In this document: one piece after another, positions 46,981-57,255 of the stretch
Position numbering within the stretch: position 1 is the first letter of the stretch
Layout of the letters: each line of letters opens with the position of its first letter
Assembly: GCA_009760885.1 (NCBI GenBank)
Contig: CM019719.1
Span: 37,908,584 to 37,972,583 of the forward strand
DNA length: 64,000 nucleotides
Reading direction: 5' to 3'
Source: Achatina immaculata
Lineage: Eukaryota; Mollusca; Gastropoda; Stylommatophora; Achatinidae
Notes under the pieces: generated by a model
What the model was told of the DNA's origin: nothing
The model's input: the letters and a program-made list of their open reading frames with translations, nothing else
Databases searched by the model: none
Position numbers and translations under genes: made by a program

Positions 46981-47936
46981 GATTGGGAATGCGGGTGCCA
47001 CTCATTCGGAGCACATGTCCCAACCATCGCCAGCGTCTTTCCTCAATAATTGTTGTCAGTGGTTTCATCTGCATTTCTGCTAATAAGATGTTATTTCTTA
47101 TAGTGTTTGGCCAAAATATTTTTCTAATTCTTCATAAACATTTAGTGTGGAAAGAATTCAACTTGTTTTCTATGGTTTTGGTGATTTTCCAGCACTCGCT
47201 TCCATAGAGTAGTACACTTAGAACATTACTCTTAAATATCCTGATTTTCATATTTATGCTTAGTTTTTTTTATTTCCATATATTCTGCAGCATTGCAAAA
47301 GCCTGGTTTGCTCTAGTAAGTCTGCTGTTGATGTTCTCTGTGCTGTCTCCATTTTCTACTACTCTGCTGCCAAGGTATACAAATTCGTTGACCTCCTCCA
47401 CTAACTTGTTATCTACTCTGAGTACATTTCTGTTGTTCACATTTTGCTTCATTAACTTTGTCTTTCCTACGTTGATCTTTAGTCCTATGTTGTTTGCATT
47501 CTGAGTTAGCTTGTTTATTTTATCTTGCATATCTTTGTGACTGCTTGATAATAGACAAATATCGTCCGCAAAGTCAAGGTCCTCCAGCACTGTGTCAAGG
47601 GTCCATTGTAATCCTCTGCGTTTGTCTGATGTTGCCTCCTTCATTAACCAGTCTACTGCCAAGATAAATAATGTTGGTGATAGTACACATCCCTGTTTCA
47701 CTCCTGTTTGTACCCTAAAGCTGCTGGAGGTATGTTCTCCACAGATAACTTTGCACTGAAAACCCTCGTATAGGGCTTTGATTACATTAACTATTTTATG
47801 GGGGAGGCCATGCCATCTTAGGATTTTCCACAGTGCATCTCTGTTGACACTGTCAAAGGCTTTCTCAAAATCTATGAATAATGCATATGTTGTGCTATGC
47901 CACTCATTTGCCTGGTTTAATATTTGTCTAAGTACA
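46981..47936 (-). mobile_element. LINE E1, RT domain to C-terminal part, minus
   Basis: The minus-strand frame 47998-47270 carries YALFIDFEKAFDSVN, GVKQGCVLSPTLF, DFADDICLL and, unlike the 30-kb copy, reads on through KQNVNNRNVLRVDN and FVYLGSRVVENGD. It then breaks near 47270 and continues toward GHVLRM. The 3' end with the GA tail is missing; the fragment lies between two 372-bp direct repeats. Confidence 0.9.
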
Positions 47937-48308
47937 GAGAATGAATCTAAGCTACGGAATTTCTGTGTGTCACGACCTCGTTTCTTTCCGGGTGTCACGA
48001 TCTCTCATGTCTGCTGACCAGTTGCTAAAGACTATGTCAACAAAACACCTTTTTTTGGGGTGCTAGTTGGCTAAGTCGATAGTACGCTGTTCTCTCGTGG
48101 CTAGACGGCTGCTCGTCCTACCGGAGTCCGTGTTCGAATCCCAGGTAATTCTCTTGTGATTTTTCTTTCTCTCACGTCTCACTAAAGTGCTTTGTCTACG
48201 ATTTTTTCGAGGTTTAATCCTACAATATTTGTTATCTTACTTTACCGTACCAAAACCTCGTAGTTTCCTATTTATAAAAAAAATGATTGGGAATGCGGGT
48301 GCCACTCA
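47937..48308 (+). repeat. 372-bp direct repeat of 46632-47003 containing SINE S1
   Basis: Starts gagaatgaatctaagctacg and ends gggtgccactcattc in both places; nearly identical. Includes part of the long-S1 head and the whole S1 unit. Confidence 0.92.
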
Positions 48309-48460
48309 TTCTTGCCGCATATCCCAGTCATCATCTTCTGCTGTTCGGTGTTGTCATCATGGATAGAAGCTTAGCGTGTTGCAGAGCTGATTACTTTGTC
48401 CTGCCATTTGATGTCCATTATTATGCAAAGACAGCAAAAAAAAAAAACAAAACCGGAAGC

Positions 48461-48770
48461 TGTTACGTTTTTCTCATGCCTTGAATATGTTGTCTGAGTT
48501 TCAGATCAGTATAGGAGAGTGCTTGCTCATGTGTAAAAAAAAGAATCAGAACCTTTGTCTTCACTCTTAATCTTCTACTGTTTTATTCCTTTTTCCTTAC
48601 TTTGACAAAAAGCTGTAGTTGTAGTTGCCTTTCGTTTACATGTATTTAGTTCTTCTTCTGGGCAGAGGATCTCTCTCTCTCTCTCTGTTTTCCTAAGAAT
48701 AAAGGGTATTCCCGTTTTCTAGGGTGCTGAGCGTCACATCTAATTTCGTTGGATACGGGAATACCTAACA
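48461..48770 (+). mobile_element. Candidate solo LTR with primer-binding-like site
   Basis: 310 bp bounded by TGTTA ... TAACA, with an AATAAA at about 48702 and a CT run. One base after the right end comes tgggggtcgacaagagg, which looks like a tRNA primer-binding site. No gag or pol is visible and no second LTR was found. Confidence 0.35.
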
Positions 48771-49312
48771 TTGGGGGTCGACAAGAGGAAAGTGGTGCTG
48801 TTACGGGTTCGCAAGTTAGACCTTTGGTCTGTTGCAGCCCCTTCCACCCGTTATTCCACCAACCTCATTCCCCGTCTGAACCGAGGTAGGGGACACAATG
48901 TGAAATACTAGACATATACGGCGGTTGACTTGACCTGCATTACAACTGCGCATGTCTCTAGGCCTTTGACCCCAACCTAACATTGCGATTGCGCATGTCT
49001 TGTGACCCTCGACCCCACACGGAACAATATTACACAAAAATTAGTGTGTAAATATACAACTATACTCGAAGTACTGCAGTAAAGCTGAGTTACCAGAATA
49101 TTTAAACTAGGGAAAAAGTAGGAGCAGCTTTATTACTTAACGACTACAAAGTTGTGACGTTTCTGCGTAAGCTTTAATCATACAAAAACATACAGGACGA
49201 AGAAACAGAGAGAGGAGATAAAATATAGATTCACATGAATACTACTAAAAGTTTGTTAAAAAATTAAATAGAGTACTTAACTGTAAGTTGTAAGATGTGG
49301 CTTGTCCAGAGG

Positions 49313-50295
49313 TGTGTGTCAGGAAAATATTTAGTAGAACGGGGGGAACTGTTTAAATGGAGACCTGTGATATGTGGTTGGTGGGTTGTAACTGGGGGTG
49401 GTGGATGGGGAACTGTGAAGGGGAGGGAGAGTGATACAATGTTGACCTAGCCAGGTGAAGGTGACATAGATGATTAGGAAAGAGGGGTTACAAAATGATG
49501 CTGTGAGGAGATTTTGAACTATGTGTGACAAGTTAGAAGGGGTGGAGCTTAGTGGAGAGGTACTATGATGACTGAAGAGAATATTAAGTGTAGCTTAACA
49601 GCGAGTTTAACCCGTGTGGCTCCAGCGTCCCATAATTTTGAATGCAGCGGTTCTCAAGCGCCAGGTGGCTTGTGTGCATCTGGGTAACTATCCTCACTCT
49701 TCATGAAGGATTCACATGCGAGTCCCGTAATGTGATATATGTCATCGTTTGCAAAAGATGCAGGATAACGTATATTGGTGAGGCTGGCCTCGCATGCAAA
49801 AACATCTATACGACATCACACACAATGCTCCGAAACCAGACCCAAATCATTTCAATGGCCCCAACCACTGAGGCAAATCTGATTTTCTGGTAACAGCCAT
49901 CAAACAATGTAATGTTCATGATGACACAAGCCGCCTAGCGCTTGAGAACCGCTACATTCAATATTATGGGATGTTAGAACTACACGGGTTAAACTCGCTA
50001 GTCAGCTACACCTAACATTCTCCTCTTCAACATTTATAATCCCTCTCCACTAAGCTCCGTTCCCTTCACTTGTTACACATATTTCAGAACCTCCCCACAG
50101 CATCACATTACAACCCCTCTACTCTAACTATAACCATCTATTTCACCTTCTCCTGGTTAGGTTAACACTGTACCACTCTCTCTCCCCTCCACGGTTTCCC
50201 CACTCACCACCCATAGTTACGGCCCACCGACCACACATCACAGGTCTCCATCTAAATAATCTCTATGCCCTACCATGCTCATTTCTGACACACAG
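49313..50295 (+). mobile_element. Penelope-like element fold-back with GIY-YIG remnant
   Basis: Arms of about 370 bp (49313-49680 and 49920-50295) are inverted copies; both contain the end of the ORF (LALENRYIQYYGMLELHGLN in the right arm) and the 3' flank. Between them the plus strand reads NVIYVIVCKRCRITYIGEAG, the GIY-YIG endonuclease signature of Penelope-like elements, then FLVTAIKQCNVHDDTSRLAL, with stops and shifts. The reverse transcriptase is absent. Confidence 0.85.
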
Positions 50296-51345
50296 AGAAT
50301 CATTACGGAGGATTTTAAGAATGTATGGAATACCATCTAAGATTGTCAACATCATTAGTGACCTCTACAATGGATATATTTGTGCAGTCAACACAGACGA
50401 AAGAATGAGTGAATGATTCCAGATTGAAACAGGCGTGAAATAAGGATGTATATTATCTCCCCTGCTTTTTGGAATTGCCATAGAATTCATAACGAAAAAA
50501 TGTTGCAAAAATAAAATGGGCATTGATTGGGTACGTGAAACCCAATTGGAAGATCCTGATTTTGCAGATGACATAACTCTTATCAGTGACAATATATGAA
50601 ATCAATGTAAGTAAAAACAGATACGCTGTCTTTAATGTTTAGTAAATTAGGATTTGAAATTAAAAAGGATAAAACAAAAATAATGAAGGTTCTCATTAAC
50701 GATGAAGAACAAATATACGTAGAAGGAACAGCTGTTGAAGAAGTAAACCATTTTGCATATCATGGCAGCTATATAGACCAGAAAGGCAGTTAGAATTCGA
50801 ATTGCCAAAGCAGGATTGACCTTCAAGAATCTTGAGAACATATGGCATTCAAAAGTTATAAGCACAAAAACCAAGTTAAGATTATTCAATTCAAATGTAA
50901 TATCCACCCTCATTTATGCATGAGAAAGCTGGAAAACAACTAAAGAAATAGACAAGAAATTAGACTCTTTTGAAAACAAATGCCTAAGGAAAATACTCGG
51001 TACAAAGTGGAATGAATTCAAGAACAACGCAGAGATCAGACAGATGAGCAAACAACAATCTGTCTCATAGTTGATCAGAAAAATAAGATGGGCATATGTC
51101 GGTCATGTGATGGGAAGAAACAATCAGAGAACCCCCAAACAAGCTATCAAATGGAACACAACAGGCCGAAGAAAAAGAAGTCGATCATGTGAAACGCTAA
51201 AGAGGACATTGTTAAGAGAAGCCAATTCAGTGGACATAACATACCTTGATGAGATTGAAAAAACTCACCGAAGACAGGACATCTTGGCGAACTACCATGT
51301 GGGCCCTATGTGACGTTTAACGGCATGGAAAGGATATAAGATGCA
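50296..51345 (+). mobile_element. LINE E3 (RTE/BovB-like), RT to 3' end
   Basis: Begins RIITEDFKNVWNTI or, in another frame, RILRMYGIPSKIVN, then FQIETGVK, LLFGIAIEFI, DFADDITLISDN, and the C-terminal part with YVGHVMGRN and KQAIKWNTTGRRKRSRS. Several stops; tail ggatataagatgcaag. It starts exactly where the Penelope arm ends. Confidence 0.88.
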
Positions 51346-51679
51346 AGATCACATATGTAAGACGTCTTCTTTCTTTCCTCTTAATTAATCGCTATATCAT
51401 CATAATCATCATTTCGTGCCGTCTCCTCGTGAAAGGTTGGCTGAAATGAATCTCCACTCTGCTCTGTTTCTTGTCTTCGTAGAACACTGAGCCAATCTCA
51501 TGCCTGTCCGTCTTTTGATGTCTGCCGCTGTTGTCCTCTTGTTCCTTTCCCTTCGGTCTTGCCCTCAAGACACAAGGCTAAGACTATACATTTTTCATGT
51601 TTTTATTTTTTGTTGTGTTGTTTTTGTATGTGATCCTTGAAAAAGGCTTTTGTCGAAATATGGAATTGTTGTATGTGAG
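51346..51679. other. Short spacer without gene
   Basis: Nothing recognised. Confidence 0.35.
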
Positions 51680-52040
51680 AGACACATAAATGCCTTTGAA
51701 TGTAAATGCCACAGAAGAGTCCTTCAAATATCATGCTCAAAAAAAAAAAAGTATATCCATACCACAAGAACTTAATATTGAAGAAGACTGGCAAGTAAGG
51801 AAGATTAAATAGAAAAAAACTTAAATATTTTGGACATATTAAACGTCATGATAATAGCCAGTCTTCGAAGATAATGAGAAAAGGAAAGAGAGGAAGACCA
51901 AGGCGAAGATGGCTGCAAGATAGTGTTGATGATCTGCGAATGGACGCATCATCAGCAGGGCATCTTGCTTACAACCGAAAGGCCTACAGGAGAGTGTTAG
52001 GGAGGCAAAGTTCCGCAAGGGACGTGCACATGACTGGCTG
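51680..52040 (+). mobile_element. LINE E2, old 3' copy
   Basis: Diverged version of the E2 end: FECKCHRRVLQIS-like, GRPRRRWLQDSVDDL and a final frame ending KFRKG, followed by acatgactggctgactga instead of GAAT repeats. Frame-shifted. Confidence 0.8.
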
Positions 52041-52711
52041 ACTGACAGCCAAAAGAAAAATGAAGAAGTATTGTAGCAGAGAAATGAATATCTCAAACTG
52101 TTGCCGTACATAAGAAATAGACAAAGTTTCTCTGACACATCAGCAGACTCGAAGGTCTCGAAAAATTTGGTCTTGGCAGAAGGTCTCGAAAATGTGATCT
52201 TTGCAGGAAAGATAAATGGCAAAAGATAGAGGGCGGATAAGACAGTAATACCTGAATGGCTCGACTGTATAGTTTGGCAGGAAAACATCAGTCATTGATT
52301 CGAGACATAGAAGATCGAGCGAGATGGGGAGAGATGACCACCTACGCCTAATGACATAGCACTGTTTAAGCCTATGGTAAGGGTTCTTGTTGTCATTTAC
52401 AGCGTTCTTTGTGAGTGGTACAGCCAGAATCTGTAAAAGGCATGCCACGGAGAAGACCTAAGCTTTCCATATAAATGCATATGTTCATTCCAGTTACCAC
52501 TACCACCGGCTTTCACAACAGAAGGGCAGATTTTCATCATATCAATCTTCCTTGTCTTACGGTGGAGGCCCCTCCCCTCTCCAAAAAATCTGCTAGACTT
52601 ACACTGCCTCTGTTTTCCTAGAGAAACCACAGGCATCCATTTTATTTTGGAGGCTGGGTAAACTCCGGTGTCGGCCGGTTCCGAACAAAAAATCCGCCCT
52701 AGTGTGATATA
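52041..52711. other. Spacer with an S2 SINE scrap
   Basis: 52636-52700 resembles the S2 middle (ggaggctgggtaaactccgg, ccggttccgaacaaaaaatc). The remainder, including a 149-codon minus frame at 51839-52288, is not recognised. Confidence 0.45.
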
Positions 52712-53009
52712 TCATCTTGATGCCAGAAATTCAGATGAAGCCATTGACAGCAATTATTGAGAAAAGACGCTGGCGATGGCTGGGACATGTGCTCCGAGTG
52801 ACTGAAAACTCACTACCAAAAAAATAACACTAAGATGGACATCACAGGGGAACAGAAGTAAAGGTAGACCAAAAGAGACATGGAGAAGAACAACAGAGAG
52901 GATGTTGAGCAATAAGAGGACTCACCTGGGCAGGAGTGGAAAAAAAGGCAAAGGACAGGCATTTGTGGAAAACCCTTGCGGAAGCCCCATGTGCCCTGGG
53001 CACTTAAGG

Positions 53010-53046
<37 letters not shown>
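52712..53046 (+). mobile_element. LINE E1 3' end with long (GA)n tail
   Basis: Reads MPEIQMKPLTAIIEKRRWRW, then LGHVLRVTENSLPK, with shifts, to PMCPGHL (shifted ALGT region), followed at 53013-53046 by about 16 GA units. It has the longest E1 tail here. Confidence 0.88.
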
Positions 53047-53050
<4 letters not shown>

Positions 53051-54569
53051 ATCGAAGCAGGAACCTTATGACCGACAAGCGAGCGCACTACTAGCACGGC
53101 TTACGTACGTGTATTGCTTGTTTATTTTGCAGAATCGCTAAGATGATTTTGATAAGTTGCAAGGCGGAGCTCGGACACGGATTATAGAATACAAAATACT
53201 AAAAATAGGAGAGGACAACTGGTAATATATTACATTAAAATATATCAGGCAAGCAGTTAAAAAAAAACTTGTTTTCTTAATTATTTTTTTTCATTGTTCT
53301 GCCCACGCTGTATCTAATTCAGCCATTCAACATTTTTTTTTTCTCAAAGACAAGACAATCTCAGCGACAATCATTTTCTCCTACCTACTCAACTACTAAA
53401 AGGGTGTTTATTTACTGTTACAGAACACTTCAGACAGCCAAATGTACGAAATAATTCACAAACTCGACAAAATAATGCTGCATGTGGCCACTTATTCGAA
53501 AAAAATCAATAATGAAAATGATTTTTTTTCATCGAACTAAATGAACGAACTCAAAAGGTCTTCAAAGGGTGACGAGTTTGGCACACATACGCGTTCAACA
53601 TTCTGCGCTTCATCTCTCACTGTTCTCCAATTTTCGGTCTAGTTGAAATATACTAAATCCATAACAAGCATGAGTCAAACTACAATGACTAAACAATCAC
53701 AATCCACACATTCAGCATTAGAATGTAAGTAAACACAGTCAGTGTAATTGTTTTCACGTTCTACCACATTCATTATAATCCAATGGAGTGGGGGAGTAAT
53801 GACAAAAAAATTAAATTTCAACAAAGTAGTGGAGAAAGAGAAGTCATAATTTGATTGAGCGGATATCTAAAAACTATACAGAAATGTGAAGCTAATGTTA
53901 TAACTAAAGTAAAACGGTTTCATAGAATTCAGTTTACACATACATGGTATCATATTTAGTTTACTGTGAAAATTAATTGTGAAAGTATACTTTCAAGGAC
54001 AAGAATATGATTAAAACCATAAATAAACAATGCACTGAATTTCTTTGATCAACAAAATAGAAAATATTGGTCTAATGCATCACAAACAAAAGTTAAAAGA
54101 TGCAAAGTATCAGAGCATATAAAGATATTTCATTAATGACTTTGAGCATGGCTGAAGCATACACTGTTCAGTGTACCTTATGGTCTCTAACGGAGTGAAA
54201 AACTTCCTCCTTTTCTCATGATATGCTGTGGACCATTGTGTGGTGCCTATCTGCATTGCATGCTGTCCATCTCAGCTGAACTACCTTTCACAACCAGCGG
54301 TCATTTCAGACTTTTTTCTCATGTTTAGTTACTCGTTATCATTTTCTTCAGATGTTACTTTTCTTCATGGTGGGATTACCATCTGATACATAACCCTAAC
54401 TTGGAGGACGGTAGATAGAGGTGTATGGTGCAACTTGGAGGATCAATACATCCTCAAAGCTTTCACCACCACGCTAAGGCTGAGATGGTTCAGTTGGAAA
54501 CAGATTTATGGAGCAACTAATAATCTTGCTAGCTTAACCAAAGCTCTTGAATTTTGAAGTTACCTATGG
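53047..54569. other. AT-rich intergenic DNA
   Basis: A tRNA-like scrap may lie at 53048-53105 (reverse complement gctagtagtgcgctcgcttg). Otherwise nothing recognised. Confidence 0.35.
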
Positions 54570-55165
54570 CATAACCTAGGGGTGAAACTTGATGAGTACT
54601 CAGTTCACGGTACCTCTGCTCTAGATGTCGGTCACGTCCTAAATACGCCCATACTGGGATAATACGCCTAAACCGGCTCAACGCAGGGGTGAAACTTACT
54701 AGTGGCCAGGATTCGTCCTCCTGGACAAAAGCTCCGTCCTGGTAACAACTAGGAAGGGTAACGGCCACGACCACAAAATGCTGAAATCGGAGACACTGGA
54801 CCAGTGCAGTCTAGATAGACAACCACCTCACACCCGACGGGGATGTATACATATCCTAATCACGCTGAGATTTTCCAGTGAGAAAGTCCAACGCTGGGCT
54901 GGATGGGCACCACCTCTCACCCGGCGGGGATACGCGGATATCCCAAAACACGTCGAGGTTTTCCGGTGAGAAAGTCCAACTCTAGATTAAACTGGTGCAA
55001 CGAAAACCACGGTGTCACGCAATTCCGCTTCTGCCACCCACCAAGAATACAGATTCAAGCCCCGCGATACTTTGAATTTCTTGTGGTCCTCTCGGGGACC
55101 ACGGGACCTATCGAGGTCCGCAGGAGTAAATTCAGTAGAATCACGGGGCGGTCTTGGTGGTAGAA
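54570..55165. repeat. Composite dispersed repeat, second copy (inverted)
   Basis: Reverse complement of about 24470-25110: module 2 unit (cctctgctctagatgtcggt), then cctcctggacaaaagctcc, then two module 1 units with cacctctcacccggcgggga and ttttccggtgagaaagtcc, then gcaacgaaaaccacggtgtc. Ends about 90 bp before the edge of copy B. Confidence 0.85.
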
Positions 55166-55689
55166 GCGAACTAAGAAGAAGTTACCTATTTTTGCCTATA
55201 TAGTGCAAAACAGATTTAGATGTTTTATATTGGAACCAATGTACATAGTTTTAAAAGAAACACTATGTTAAGAAGTACAAAATTTCTTTTAATAAAGCAT
55301 TAACATATTTAAATTATTTTTAATGTGGCTTGTTAAAAAAAAGATTATCTGGACGTCAGCATTTTGCTTCAAGTACAAAAAGAATGCTTGTATGTTGACT
55401 AGCAATTTATCTTTATTATCTACTGCTCTCTTTATTGCAAATGAGATCATTTTACTGAATTATTCATAGGAGAAAGTAGGACTGTTCCTTCAGTGATGTG
55501 AAGTTGTGTGACTATTTCATTCTGTGACAGTTACCACAATGAATGAACACATGAGTGTTTAATAGTGTTTGTTTCTCTTTCTTGTTTATTTTGAAGGATA
55601 AGGTTGAGTACCGATGAAAATGATGACACAAATACTTTATTTTCAATTATCTTTGGTTTGGGGGAGAGGGGAAAGAAAACAGACAGGAC

Positions 55690-55862
55690 ACACTCAGTAT
55701 TCCATCACACAAAGAACACACACAGTATTCCATCACACAAAGGACACACAGTATTCCATGACACACAGTATTTCATGACACAAAGGACACACACAGTATT
55801 CCATGACACAAAGGACATACTCAGTATTCCATGACACAAAGGACACACACAGTATTCTATGA
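55690..55862 (-). repeat. 26-28-bp tandem repeat in the bZIP-2 3' UTR, copy B
   Basis: Same unit as 39805-40018, about six to seven copies. It lies between candidate polyadenylation signals (AATAAA on the minus strand near 55640, 55975 and 56090). Confidence 0.8.
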
Positions 55863-56446
55863 CACAAGAACTATTGAATTTCAGTTTACACTCATCACTT
55901 TTAAACAACTCATTCAATAAACAACAATAATTTTAAAAAATAACAGAGTTTCTGAAATGGGTGAACAGAATTTTATTTCTCAGTAACAAAGATAAATACA
56001 CCAATCACCAAGAACACATAATTTAAACTAACCAACATAAATCATAAGTGATTAAAAAATAAAAAGAAAAAGCTGCAACCCCATTAATTTATTCTACAAA
56101 AAAAACAGTAACAACAAACTGATAATACATACAACTTCAAGTAAATAAGTAACAAAAACTTTAACTATATTACATTGAAAATTAAATGTGAAAAGAACTA
56201 TAGTCAGATATTCTGAACTTCCCACTAATCTTCATCATCTCCAACATCACCGCTGCTGGCGAGATTCTTCAGCTGCCATGCATAGGATGAAACTCCTCCC
56301 GGCCAATGAAGAAAAATGCGATTAGGGTTGCCGCGCAGCTAAACAAGACCAATCTCTACTCACTCATCACAACTCTCTCTTTACCTATCTATTCTTACAC
56401 ATCCTAATGGTTTTCCCCCCATATAACTTTTGAACCATTACTCCAC

Positions 56447-56985
56447 TCATTCCAGAGAGAGAAAAAAATCCGTAAGCTTTTCAGCTTCTGTCTCATCATC
56501 TTGATTCCCCCTGATACTCCATGAGGATTCATGAGCAAAAGAAAAATTTCTGTTACCCTGAGACAAAAACAAATGTGTACTCTGACCACTGCCTTCAAAA
56601 GTATTGATATCTACTGCTTTACTATCATCTTCAAATGCAACTGGATTTTCAGTAAGACTCATATCTGCTGACTGATTTAAATACTCATCATTCAGCTCTT
56701 GATTATAAAAGCCAAAAGCAGTTGCCAATTGTTGCTCTTTATTTGTACTGTAATATAATGGTGGTTGCTTATTATAAGCAGTTACTTGGGCTGCAACACA
56801 GTAACTATGCTGCAACCCCACTTCCTGTTGAAAGCGGTCCTGACGAATGCTTCCCACAACACGCTGGCAATGGGCTTCCTGCTTCTTACAATTGTTTTCA
56901 CAAACAGTAATGTTGCCTGGCTGTTCTATCCCCACTGGCTCAGGATCCTGCACATCAATATGTTTGGCACTGTCAGAACAGCTTC
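56447..56985 (-). CDS. bZIP-2 exon 4: C-terminal region
   Basis: 539 bp from acceptor tttctgcag to TGA. No recognised domain; Gln/Asn/Ser-rich, ending TDFFLSLE. CAA at the site that is TAA in the pseudogene. Confidence 0.9.
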
Positions 56986-57223
56986 CTGCAGAAAAATAAA
57001 TGAAATGAATTCCTCATAGAAATGTTGATAATCCCACATGATGGAAAAAAAACCCCACTTAAAAGCTTTTCATTATATGGCAGCAATTATCACAAAGAGA
57101 GTAATACTCATTCCTTTTATCCAGATAATTCTCATGTGGAAAATGTAATATATGTACTTTATAAAAATAGAATTTACTAATACATCAAACATAAGCCCAA
57201 TATTCATGTTATAAAGATACAAG

Positions 57224-57255
<32 letters not shown>

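Noticed and set aside
51839..52288. 149-codon minus-strand open frame
   Set aside because: Overlaps an E2 LINE copy read on the wrong strand and continues into unrecognised DNA without a domain.
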